NCBI RefSeq assembly: GCF_002904165.1
Contig: NZ_CVTD020000008.1
Location: 310,001 to 374,000, forward strand
Source: Herbinix hemicellulosilytica
GTDB lineage: Bacteria > Bacillota > Clostridia > Lachnospirales > Lachnospiraceae
Length of the DNA stretch: 64,000 nt
Direction: 5' to 3'
This document shows, piece after piece, positions 44,241-53,210 of this stretch. How positions within the stretch are numbered: the stretch's first letter is position 1; every line of letters starts with the position of its first letter. Both the position numbers and the translations under genes were made by a program. Under the pieces are notes generated by a model. The model searched no databases, was not told the origin of the DNA, and worked only from the letters and a program-made list of their open reading frames with translations.

Positions 44241-46985
44241 ATGGATTTTCCGGGAAGATTAATATCTGGTATATTAGCTGTACTTTTAATTTTAATATTT
44301 CCTTTGCAATATATTGCTCATTCTCACAGTGAAAATATAGATTCTCTTGTTGATGAAAAAACTCACAGGCTTACAGATGATATAAGAAGTAAGGGTTATC
44401 TTGATATACAAATGTATGAAGATTATATAAATTTTCTTGATACTACAGGAGAAAGATACGACCTAAATATTCAAGATATAAGGCCGGTTAAAGGCGAGGA
44501 AATTACAAATATAAACAAAAATAATCTGTCATTAGTACCTGTATCATATATAAAGCCGTTTTCTGCTGGTAAAGAAACAGAAATACTAATAAACGTGAAA
44601 GCGCGGTACCGAAAATCATATGATGAATTTGAATATTATAACTATTTATATATATCAAAAGATAATGGAGAAACCTGGAGCAAAATAATGAATTTAAGTG
44701 GAGAGTATTTTACCGACCAAAGATTTACATTTGGTCCTGATGGCCACTATTATTTTTTAAAAGTATATTCATGGAATTATGTAGATTATTATACACATGT
44801 AGTACGATATGATTCCCAAAATAATACTCAAAATACATTGTGTACATTATATTACAACATATCAAAATATAAAGAAATAATATTTGTAAATGATAAATTT
44901 TTCATAACACCAAATAGTGGCTCTTATATTATGTACAGTAATAACGCACAATCATTTAGTAACGGAACATATTTAGGAAGTAACATAACAATAAATAACA
45001 TAGTTTATGGCAATAATGTATATGTAGCAGCCGGAAGCGAATGGAAATCATCTTCAGGATCAAATACAGCAGTCATATATTATTCGAGTAATGGAATAGA
45101 CTGGACAAAAAGCCAATTAAGCATAAGTGCAAATGCAAATGTTATTTTTACTGGAGACATGTTTATTGCAGGTTTAAGTAATGGATATTTATATTACAGC
45201 TATAACGGGATAAATTGGACAAGTATGGGGCAACCAACAGTTGCTTCAAATAAATGTACTAACGCCACAAAACTTGCATACGGCAAAAACACTCTAATAA
45301 TTAGTGATGGTAATAAAATATACATAACTAAAAATAACGGAAAATCATATGAATTAACAAACTTAAATGTAAAAAATGTGTATTTTTATAATGGTTATTT
45401 TTACGGAGCAGGATCACAAACCAATTATAATCCAATGAATGGATTTAAAAAATCTAGAGATGGAATTACCTGGGAAGAGATAACTCTTCCACTATCATTT
45501 GACAAAGAATACTTAATTGAAATAACTAACATATCATTCAATAATATAGAAAATTCCGCCAAACAGCTCGTATCAATAACAGTATCACCGACATTTCAGA
45601 CAATACAGAAATATAGTAATCCATTATTTACTGTCAAAGTAATTTACAGTGACGAAACAAGCAGAATACTTAGCTCCGATGAATATTCAATTGAAGGTTT
45701 TGATGCATCAAAAATCGGCACACAAAATATAAACATAACTTATTCGGAAAACGGTATTACTAGAAATACCTCGGTAAGTGTAACAGTAACACCGTTACAA
45801 AGAGAATGTCCGATCTGTCATAACACATATGAGTTAAATCCTGACGATACAGATCCGGGATGCCCTTATTGCAAAGAACTAATTACCGGAATAGAAGTTA
45901 CTCCAGATTATATTGAGGTGACTCAAGGGGATGCTTTACCTGTTATAGTAACTGCCAAATATAAAGACGGCTCAAGGGAAATTATAACCGATTGGATCAG
46001 CAATTATAATCCTGAAAAAGTCGGCCTTCAAATTGTAACTATTGAATATGGCGGTTACGCAAAAGAAGTAACCGTTTGGGTTTATCCAGGACTTATCCGG
46101 TGTCCGGTTTGTGATACAGAATATCCGGCTACAGAAGATAATTGCCCTGTATGTGCCGCAAAAGTAGTAAGTATAAGTGTGGAACCTAAGGAGCTTACGG
46201 TAATGCAGTATGATCCCATATCCTTAGAAGTTACTGCTTATTTTGCAAACGGCGATAGCCGGATAGTAGATGATTGGAGTATTGATGTAAATACCGACAG
46301 AGCCGGTACATATATTGCAACAGTAAGCTATAAAGGGGTATCTGCAAACATTAAGTTAAATGTACTATCAATTTTTTCAATAGAATGTCCTATATGCGGA
46401 CTAAGATATAATATTTCGGATAGTCCCAAAGGCTGTCCGGTATGTTCGGAAGAATTGGTAGGAATAGAAGCATATCTTACAAGCGGATCAAATATAGTTC
46501 AACTTGGGGCAATACCATCGATTGCAGTTATTCTTATCTATCGTGATAATCACAGAGAGTTTGCTTATGAGGGTTTTACACTGGAAAATTTTAATCCAAA
46601 TATACTTGGAGTACAGACAGCAACAGTTAGATATAAAGAATTTTCAACCACAATCATAATAAATGTAGTTAATACATTAGATACAATAACTTGTCCAAAC
46701 GGTCATGTTTATTACAAAAATGCAGACGGAACTGATCCGGGTTGCCCTTACTGTAAAACAGCAGAAGATATAAGCACAGTAGTATATTTTGATATAACTT
46801 ATACATCAGAGATATTAAAAGAGATTTATGCAAACGGAAAATACTATTTTAAAAAAGGGAATTATTTAACGCTTATATTAATTAAAAAAGATAAATCTTT
46901 ATTTTATAAAATTCAAAATACATTTTTTAAAACCTCTTTAATAGGACGAAAGAAAAAATTCGTTTACGGAGGGAATATATACTAA
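44241..46985 (+). CDS. Giant pilin-like surface protein with beta-propeller, Ig-like and zinc-knuckle modules
   Basis: 914 residues, ATG 44241 after AAGGAGCAGGAT. An N-terminal membrane helix (about 7-26) and a short stalk (RSKGYLDIQMYEDYINFLDTTGERYDLNIQ) shared with the next gene. Residues about 100-420 contain at least five Asp-box-like repeats (SKDNGETW, SSNGIDWT, SYNGINWT, TKNNGKSY, SRDGITWE), suggesting a BNR-type propeller. From about 440, Ig-like (Big_3-type, VSITVSP...TVKVIYSDETS) modules alternate with cysteine knuckles: C523-C526-C541-C544, C621-C624-C635-C638, C716-C719-C732-C735 and C818-H822-C835-C838. Probably an adhesin or sensor at the pilus. Neither an anchor nor a catalytic site is seen. 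Confidence 0.65.
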   Translation: MDFPGRLISGILAVLLILIFPLQYIAHSHSENIDSLVDEKTHRLTDDIRSKGYLDIQMYEDYINFLDTTGERYDLNIQDIRPVKGEEITNINKNNLSLVPVSYIKPFSAGKETEILINVKARYRKSYDEFEYYNYLYISKDNGETWSKIMNLSGEYFTDQRFTFGPDGHYYFLKVYSWNYVDYYTHVVRYDSQNNTQNTLCTLYYNISKYKEIIFVNDKFFITPNSGSYIMYSNNAQSFSNGTYLGSNITINNIVYGNNVYVAAGSEWKSSSGSNTAVIYYSSNGIDWTKSQLSISANANVIFTGDMFIAGLSNGYLYYSYNGINWTSMGQPTVASNKCTNATKLAYGKNTLIISDGNKIYITKNNGKSYELTNLNVKNVYFYNGYFYGAGSQTNYNPMNGFKKSRDGITWEEITLPLSFDKEYLIEITNISFNNIENSAKQLVSITVSPTFQTIQKYSNPLFTVKVIYSDETSRILSSDEYSIEGFDASKIGTQNINITYSENGITRNTSVSVTVTPLQRECPICHNTYELNPDDTDPGCPYCKELITGIEVTPDYIEVTQGDALPVIVTAKYKDGSREIITDWISNYNPEKVGLQIVTIEYGGYAKEVTVWVYPGLIRCPVCDTEYPATEDNCPVCAAKVVSISVEPKELTVMQYDPISLEVTAYFANGDSRIVDDWSIDVNTDRAGTYIATVSYKGVSANIKLNVLSIFSIECPICGLRYNISDSPKGCPVCSEELVGIEAYLTSGSNIVQLGAIPSIAVILIYRDNHREFAYEGFTLENFNPNILGVQTATVRYKEFSTTIIINVVNTLDTITCPNGHVYYKNADGTDPGCPYCKTAEDISTVVYFDITYTSEILKEIYANGKYYFKKGNYLTLILIKKDKSLFYKIQNTFFKTSLIGRKKKFVYGGNIY

Positions 46986-46988
46986 ACA

Positions 46989-49322
46989 ATGAATAAAATA
47001 TGGGAAATAGTTACTGATATTTTTATCGGCATAATAATTATATTTATCTCTGTAATGTTGTATTTCGGTTTAAAGACAGAAACAGTTTTGAGATCATTTT
47101 ACAATAAAAATGTAGATGAATTCTTGGACAATGTCAAAAGAAACGGTGTTATTACTATAAGTGATTATGAGAAATTTTTAAGTAAAATGGATATTGGGGG
47201 AAATATATTCGATATCAATTTAGAACACAGATTTAAGATATTGGAACCGGAGTACCGTTTTAGGACGCTGGAAGAAATAATAGATGAGCAAAAAAGAAAT
47301 TATACCGGCCCTAATGAATACCATTACAGAGAAGTGATAACAGAAAGGCCTCATGTAGATGATCCGATAAATGATGGAAATTTAAATACTGAAACCAACG
47401 AGAGTGTACTTGAAAAAGCCATAAACGGACCGGCAGACCCAAACCATGTTCATGATGAAAATTGCTATAGCGGACATAAACATAAAGGAAATCTTGTTTT
47501 TATCCATGAGCATGCTCATACCGGGGCGTGCAAAGAATTTATATCCTACATAATGATACCTTCCACATGTAATACTTGTAAAAGAGAATATATAGGAGGA
47601 TACGTTGACTATTACTGGGATAGCAATTTAAACACAAGAGTATTTAATTTTTCAGATACTACCGGTACAGGAAGATGTCCATACTGTAAAAGTACATCTA
47701 TTAAAAATGGAGAGCTTGAAAATTATTATCAATGGTCATGCGGATATGATCTTGAACCGGGTGTGGTAGGTTCAAAAGAAAGAGTTCCCCTAAATGTAGT
47801 ATATTATTATGAAAAAACATATCCTCAAAGCAAGGAAAGAATGACATATAATACCGGATGTTATATATATCATAAAGAAAAACGTATGGAATTTAGTTTA
47901 TATGACGACACCAGCATATCAAGAGCATTTAGTGAGTTATTATATAATAATTTTCAAGGATATTGTGTAATACCGGAATATATAAGTTTAGGGATATCAA
48001 CAGATAGATACCTGGATGAAGCAAAAATAAGTGATAGTCAAAATTTATGCCGCGTTACATATAGAGCATATGTAAACAGTAGCGGTACTATTAGATTTAA
48101 GTATGCCGGTTATTGGTATTATGATTTACCGGCAGCAAGAAGTTATAGCGGTACTGATAATCCTGGTTTCCCTTCTGATATATCAGTATCGCAACTTAGA
48201 TCATATATGAATAAGCCAACAGTTAATAACTGGTTTTATGAATTTTTTAGACGTAATTATAATAACGTAAATAACGGAGATGTATCTTTTCATCTGCACT
48301 GGTTTACCAGAAGATGGAATTCAAACGGTTATTCAAGTTGGTATGAAGATACAACAACATACCTGAATGTGTGTGACTTTGATCATACTCTTGGCGTAAA
48401 TAGATGGATAAATACATGTGGTTTTGAGGAAGATAAAACAGTGGATTGTAACCATATTATAGTTTCGTTAACTCCTACCCATGAAAATCAAACTGTTTAT
48501 GTAAATGATCCCTTAATAACTACAGCAGTTGCCACATACAAAGACGGATCAACAAAGACAGTAGTATGTACAACGGATTTTTCAACATCAAGTTTAGTAA
48601 AAGACCAGGATGTTACCTTAATCTATAACTATACAATAGACGGTAAATATTACAGTATATCTTGCAAAATAAAAGTAAGCGTTATCCCACGCAACAAAAC
48701 TTGTTCAAAAGGGCATACATATAATTTAAATAGTGACGGAACAGATCCGGGATGTCCTTATTGCAAAGCCTGGATAGAAAGCCTGCGGGTTATAAGGCCG
48801 GAAACATCACCTATAGTCATTACCATTGGGACAACCTTGCAGGATAATGGTGTTGTTCTACTTGCTACTTACATGGACGGCCATACTGAAGAAGTAACAA
48901 GCGGATATACAGATAATCTGGATAAAAATTATCTTGGTACTATGCAGGTAACAATAGGATATAAAGGAGCGTCTATAACTGTTCTTGTAACTACCGTATG
49001 TAAAAAGATTGTATGTGATATATGCGGATACGAATATGACTTATATCCAGACGGGACAAATCCCGGTTGCCCAAACTGCATTCGTAAGATTCCCGTTTTT
49101 ACAGGAAACATAATGGAATATGAACATATTAACCATAGTGAAGAGATTTTGGAAACTTTGTATGACAGAGGGGATTATATTTTAAATATTGATGATATCT
49201 TTACCGTAACAGTTAAAAATAAAACTTCAATTATCGCTCGTATGCTTTTAAGAAAAATATATCCATCATTATCAGAACGGTGGTGCTTAATAAATAAAAG
49301 CGAATACATTCTGAAAAGATAG
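46989..49322 (+). CDS. Giant pilin-like surface protein with His-rich cluster, zinc knuckles and Ig-like modules
   Basis: 777 residues, three bases after the previous stop. Same N-terminal plan: membrane helix (about 9-28), then the KRNGVITISDYEKFLSKMDIGGNIFDINLEHRF stalk. Residues about 154-180 hold a metal-ligand-rich stretch with HVHDENCY, HKHK and HEHAH. A four-cysteine ribbon C194-C197-C230-C233 follows. The middle (about 240-490) is aromatic-rich and unassigned. The C-terminus repeats the Ig-plus-knuckle scheme: an Ig-like module (about 495-565), C572-H576-C589-C592, a second Ig-like module (about 600-670) and C676-C679-C694-C697. A partner or alternative of the preceding protein is likely. 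Confidence 0.62.
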   Translation: MNKIWEIVTDIFIGIIIIFISVMLYFGLKTETVLRSFYNKNVDEFLDNVKRNGVITISDYEKFLSKMDIGGNIFDINLEHRFKILEPEYRFRTLEEIIDEQKRNYTGPNEYHYREVITERPHVDDPINDGNLNTETNESVLEKAINGPADPNHVHDENCYSGHKHKGNLVFIHEHAHTGACKEFISYIMIPSTCNTCKREYIGGYVDYYWDSNLNTRVFNFSDTTGTGRCPYCKSTSIKNGELENYYQWSCGYDLEPGVVGSKERVPLNVVYYYEKTYPQSKERMTYNTGCYIYHKEKRMEFSLYDDTSISRAFSELLYNNFQGYCVIPEYISLGISTDRYLDEAKISDSQNLCRVTYRAYVNSSGTIRFKYAGYWYYDLPAARSYSGTDNPGFPSDISVSQLRSYMNKPTVNNWFYEFFRRNYNNVNNGDVSFHLHWFTRRWNSNGYSSWYEDTTTYLNVCDFDHTLGVNRWINTCGFEEDKTVDCNHIIVSLTPTHENQTVYVNDPLITTAVATYKDGSTKTVVCTTDFSTSSLVKDQDVTLIYNYTIDGKYYSISCKIKVSVIPRNKTCSKGHTYNLNSDGTDPGCPYCKAWIESLRVIRPETSPIVITIGTTLQDNGVVLLATYMDGHTEEVTSGYTDNLDKNYLGTMQVTIGYKGASITVLVTTVCKKIVCDICGYEYDLYPDGTNPGCPNCIRKIPVFTGNIMEYEHINHSEEILETLYDRGDYILNIDDIFTVTVKNKTSIIARMLLRKIYPSLSERWCLINKSEYILKR

Positions 49323-49366
49323 TTTTTACTTCAATCATAAAAACCAATTAGATAAAAGGGATAAAT

Positions 49367-50401
49367 ATGAAGATATATCATTTTGCGTTAATTTTCTTAA
49401 TATTTTTTCTGAGTGCAATAATAAAAACCGATATGCAAACAGGAAAACTAATAGAAATCAAAAACGAAAAAGAAGAACTGGAAAACAGTCTTGTTACTGC
49501 CGTATCCGATGCAGTAGCTTATCTTGCGGAAACCGGGTCCTATGGCTCGGGAACTATCAATAAAGATGAAATACTTGCAGCATTCTTCGCATCCTTATAT
49601 TCATCTATGGGAATTATTTCAGATAAATCCGCCCAATCGGAAGTTGAAATATATATACCCGTAATACTTTTTTGTGATACTGACGGATTCTATGTTTATT
49701 ATTATGATGAATATGTAACTTATGATGGACTGACATACATAGACCGTGTTTGGTCGGAAAAAATGCCGTATAGTTATGAAGATGAATATTTTATATATCG
49801 TTTTACCCTGACAGATTTGGTTTATATATATGATAAACATGACATGCTGAAACTGGAAGATAAATTTTTATACGTTGATTACAAAGAATTTGTAAATGAA
49901 TCTTCATATGAAGACCTGAGGTTAAAATATAAAGATTGCATTCTTTTTAATGAAAGTGATTTCAATACAGTAAAAAAAGCATCAATTATAAATAAGCTGG
50001 AAGATGTGTTGGCATATTATACAAGCAGACATAATCATATAGCAAGCAAGAATGGAATTACATATTCATTTTCATTCCCTTACGGAAGAAGAGATGAATG
50101 GGCTGATTTTATTAATGATGTTAGCCTTCTTGTGGTATTTCAGGGATATCCTTATGGGCCTGAAAGGGATTACAGATATAATAAGATAATATCATCCGGC
50201 GCAAACGTTATAAAAAAATACAGATATTTTGTGGAAGAAAAGAGCTGGTACAAGCTTGCCCATAAAGAGGGGTGCAAAAAGATAAAAGATACCGATATGC
50301 TGCTTGAAGAGACTTTTGACAGTTTAGAGGAATGCGTAAAATTAGGAGCATTCTGTTGTGAATGCATTGAGCATGGTGCCAGGGTTCCTGATATTAGATA
50401 A
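49367..50401 (+). CDS. Membrane-anchored protein with C-terminal Ada-like zinc motif
   Basis: 344 residues, ATG 49367 after AAAAGGGAT. An N-terminal membrane helix (about 4-19) is followed by a helical segment and a mixed domain (KDEILAAFFASLYSSMGI, then a tyrosine-rich stretch VEIYIPVILFCDTDGFYVYY). The last about 50 residues have H299-x3-C303-x26-C330-x2-C333 in the order W.K.AHKEGCKKI ... FDSLEECVKLGAFCCECI, the pattern of Ada-type or related structural zinc sites. This is a third protein of the cluster with extracytoplasmic metal-site signatures. Function unknown. Confidence 0.55.
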   Translation: MKIYHFALIFLIFFLSAIIKTDMQTGKLIEIKNEKEELENSLVTAVSDAVAYLAETGSYGSGTINKDEILAAFFASLYSSMGIISDKSAQSEVEIYIPVILFCDTDGFYVYYYDEYVTYDGLTYIDRVWSEKMPYSYEDEYFIYRFTLTDLVYIYDKHDMLKLEDKFLYVDYKEFVNESSYEDLRLKYKDCILFNESDFNTVKKASIINKLEDVLAYYTSRHNHIASKNGITYSFSFPYGRRDEWADFINDVSLLVVFQGYPYGPERDYRYNKIISSGANVIKKYRYFVEEKSWYKLAHKEGCKKIKDTDMLLEETFDSLEECVKLGAFCCECIEHGARVPDIR

Positions 50402-50428
50402 TTAGTATATAAGGTACGGAGGACAAAT

Positions 50429-51430
50429 GTGGAAAGTATTTTTACACATTTTATATTTTCAATATTTTTAGGTTTTTTCCTGCAACTAATTCTTCATGAA
50501 ATCGGACACTTAATTTTTGGATTATTAACAGGTTGGGATTTCCTTATTTTTCAGCTCAATAGATTTGCATTGTTACATCTAAAAAATAAAAATAGACTGG
50601 CTGTAGTTAGAAGCAAAAATTATCAGTGTATCATGTCTCCCAAATCTATAAATTCAAATCCCATGCTTTATACCATAGGTGGATGTATAGTAAATCTATT
50701 TTCCGCTGTAACCGGATTTTTAATTATACTTATAAATCGAATGACGCCTTCATTATGGCTGTATATATGGAGTTTTACCGTTTTTGGAATAGGCTTTTAT
50801 GTAATGAACGGGACGTTCAGAATAAACCGGATATGTAACGATAAAGCCTGTTACGATTTATTAAAATATAACCCCTATACCCGCCTGTGCCATAATGCAC
50901 AGTTAATAATCGCAAAGTATTTGGCAAACGGCTTCACATATAGGCAGATAGGGAAAGAACTAATATGTATATGCCCCGACACAGCCGGTAATGACATAGA
51001 GGCATACCAGGATATACTTGAATATTACTATTATCTTGATATGAACCAATTTAATATGGCGGAGCAGGCTCTTAATAAAATAAATACTACAGCAAGTTTT
51101 AGCAGGGAAATAACAGATACGTTACAAATGGAGCAAATATATATAAAATTACTGCAACGGCTTATTTCCAATGACAAAAATGAGATAGATTTTCCTTACT
51201 TTGATGTTAGGAAGCATACCAAAAAAGGGGATGTTCATGCATTAAGGGTTATAACAGTAACCAAGGCATACGCCAAATTTAAAGAAGGTGATTTAAACAG
51301 TGTATGGGAAATTATTGATAAGGCAATAAGCGAAATTGAAAGATCATTTTGTGTATATGAAGGCGAGAAGCTGTTTTGTATAGGACAATTAAAAAATTTG
51401 AAAAGCATCATAGAAGATAAGATAGATTAA
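50429..51430 (+). CDS. M50-type membrane zinc metalloprotease homologue
   Basis: 333 residues from GTG 50429, six bases after GGAGG (50418-50422); the nearby ATG 50427 is in another frame that stops early. The first helix contains the zinc site LILHEIGHLIFGLLTGW (H23-E24-x2-H27, the HExxH motif). Further helices (about 88-108, 114-133) and GGCIVNLFSAVTG resemble the site-2 protease membrane core. The C-terminal about 190 residues are soluble and helical, TPR-like. A downstream third zinc ligand is not obvious. It may process or release the cluster's membrane-anchored subunits, by context only. Confidence 0.68.
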   Translation: MESIFTHFIFSIFLGFFLQLILHEIGHLIFGLLTGWDFLIFQLNRFALLHLKNKNRLAVVRSKNYQCIMSPKSINSNPMLYTIGGCIVNLFSAVTGFLIILINRMTPSLWLYIWSFTVFGIGFYVMNGTFRINRICNDKACYDLLKYNPYTRLCHNAQLIIAKYLANGFTYRQIGKELICICPDTAGNDIEAYQDILEYYYYLDMNQFNMAEQALNKINTTASFSREITDTLQMEQIYIKLLQRLISNDKNEIDFPYFDVRKHTKKGDVHALRVITVTKAYAKFKEGDLNSVWEIIDKAISEIERSFCVYEGEKLFCIGQLKNLKSIIEDKID

Positions 51431-51488
51431 GGATAAATTTATGGATTATGTAGAATGGCGGAATTTTTAATAAATAAATGGAAAAATA

Positions 51489-51517
51489 TTGAACAAATAG
51501 TAAATATATACTATTAT
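51489..51517 (+). promoter_or_regulatory. Putative internal promoter for the last two cluster genes
   Basis: TTGAAC (51489-51494), 17-bp spacer, TATTAT (51512-51517) within the 168-bp gap after the M50 gene. It suggests a separate transcript for 51599-57551. Confidence 0.5.
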
Positions 51518-51598
51518 AAGATTAGTTTTATTTTAGTTGTGTCAAAAATAAATTTTGTATTTATATATATATGAAATTTTTTAGGGAGGAAAATGTAT

Positions 51599-53200
51599 AT
51601 GAAAAAATATAAAGGATTTATATTTGTTGTAGTATTAGTAATTACTTTAGTTTTTTCAGTTTTTAGGACTAATCAAAAAGCAATTGCTGCAGACAAATAT
51701 ATAAAAGTAAAGGATTATATTGAATATATAGTAAAACAAATGAATTGGCCGATAGATAGAATATCCGATCAGCCCTATATAGATGCTGCCATGGAAAAAG
51801 GAATTATAAAGAAAGGCGAATTTAAGGATTATTCAGAATATCTGACAAGGACTGATGCTGCGGTTATAGCAAACAGACTTGATGAAAAAAACCTATCTTA
51901 TCTATTTACTGAAAATGCTATTATCTTCTTAAGAGAATGTGATTTATTTGAAGGCCGACTGTATTATAATGTAAGCGGAAATTTTTTCCCTAAAGGAGAA
52001 ACTATTGAAACCTATGATGCAAAAAAATTCGGTCAGGATGTGGTATATCCCATATTAAAAAGTGCATTTCCAACAGAAAATTGGATTGATCAAGGAGTAA
52101 GAACAAGATATACAGATGTTTATGATAAAAACGGAAATTTGATAAAAACAGTAATCATGATAGGAAAAGCTTCACCGGATAAAAATAATGTAGTAGAGAT
52201 AAAACCTATTGATGAAAAATCAAAGGTAATAGACATGTGGAATTATATAAAAGACCTTGATAGAAAAATAAATACTGTATTGGAAAAAAGAATATCAGAT
52301 ATAAAAAACATTCCAAAAAGTAAACGTGAAGCTGTAGCAGCTGTTATAGCAAAAGGGATTATGAAAGGATATTCAAACGGCTTATACGCTACAAGTAGAG
52401 AATTTAGAGGAAACAATAAAATTACGGCCAATGGTGCAAAAGAAGTAATTCAAAAAGTTCTTAATCCAGAAAAAAGGGCATTAGTAAGTCCTGACGGCCA
52501 GCTGATAAGAACAACAAATCTACCTAAAAATGCAAATGATTATCCTTATATCCTGGAATGTTTTCCGAATGAATATTATGAGATGAAATATAGTTTTATG
52601 TATCTAACAGATTACTTAACAGGTAAAATAAAAAAAGATGAATACGCTTATCCAAAAGAAGTTAATTATGAGTATTTATATAATAAATATTATTATAATC
52701 AATTAAGCCTTGAAACCGGCAAATATGGTCTATATGATGAAATGCTAACAAATGTAGAAAATTACATTAAACATATATTTAATGTAAATTATCGTACTGT
52801 TGATAAAATATGGAAAGTTGGACTTGCATCATCTTTATGTTTCTACAGTTGGGACAATAAGGTTTATGAAATGATAGAAAACTATATAGAAAATATTAAA
52901 AAAAATCATGTAGTAGTAGAACTTGATAAAATAGCAATAGATCCAGGATCTATTTATGAAAGCAGAGATTATTTGTATGTAAGAGTATATGTAAAATATC
53001 GTGTTACGGCAAATGAAATAAATGTACCTTCAAATCAATTAATATTTAACACCAATATAGAAAATCTTAAAATAAATGCATGGAAAGAATCAATTTTTGA
53101 TGTAATGGTTGAATATAGAAGTGAGAATAGTGTTTATAAATGGGCCCCTACATCATCTATTAAATTAAGTGATTGGGCATATAGAGAAAGCTTTAAATAG
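51599..53200 (+). CDS. Exported protein with SLH-like regions
   Basis: ATG 51593 is only 3 bases from AGGGAGG, while ATG 51599 is 9 bases away and is preferred (533 aa). A signal peptide covers about residues 1-31 (KKYKGFIFVVVLVITLVFSVF ... IAAD). Two regions resemble degenerate S-layer homology repeats: about 60-95 (YIDAAMEKGIIKKGEFKDYSEYLTRTDAA) and about 240-295 (EAVAAVIAKGIMKGYSNGLYAT ... ITANGAKEVIQK). The rest is tyrosine- and lysine-rich and unassigned. It may be held on the wall through the SLH-like parts. 10 bp separate it from the next giant gene. Confidence 0.55.
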   Translation: MKKYKGFIFVVVLVITLVFSVFRTNQKAIAADKYIKVKDYIEYIVKQMNWPIDRISDQPYIDAAMEKGIIKKGEFKDYSEYLTRTDAAVIANRLDEKNLSYLFTENAIIFLRECDLFEGRLYYNVSGNFFPKGETIETYDAKKFGQDVVYPILKSAFPTENWIDQGVRTRYTDVYDKNGNLIKTVIMIGKASPDKNNVVEIKPIDEKSKVIDMWNYIKDLDRKINTVLEKRISDIKNIPKSKREAVAAVIAKGIMKGYSNGLYATSREFRGNNKITANGAKEVIQKVLNPEKRALVSPDGQLIRTTNLPKNANDYPYILECFPNEYYEMKYSFMYLTDYLTGKIKKDEYAYPKEVNYEYLYNKYYYNQLSLETGKYGLYDEMLTNVENYIKHIFNVNYRTVDKIWKVGLASSLCFYSWDNKVYEMIENYIENIKKNHVVVELDKIAIDPGSIYESRDYLYVRVYVKYRVTANEINVPSNQLIFNTNIENLKINAWKESIFDVMVEYRSENSVYKWAPTSSIKLSDWAYRESFK

Positions 53201-53210
53201 GAGGAATTTA

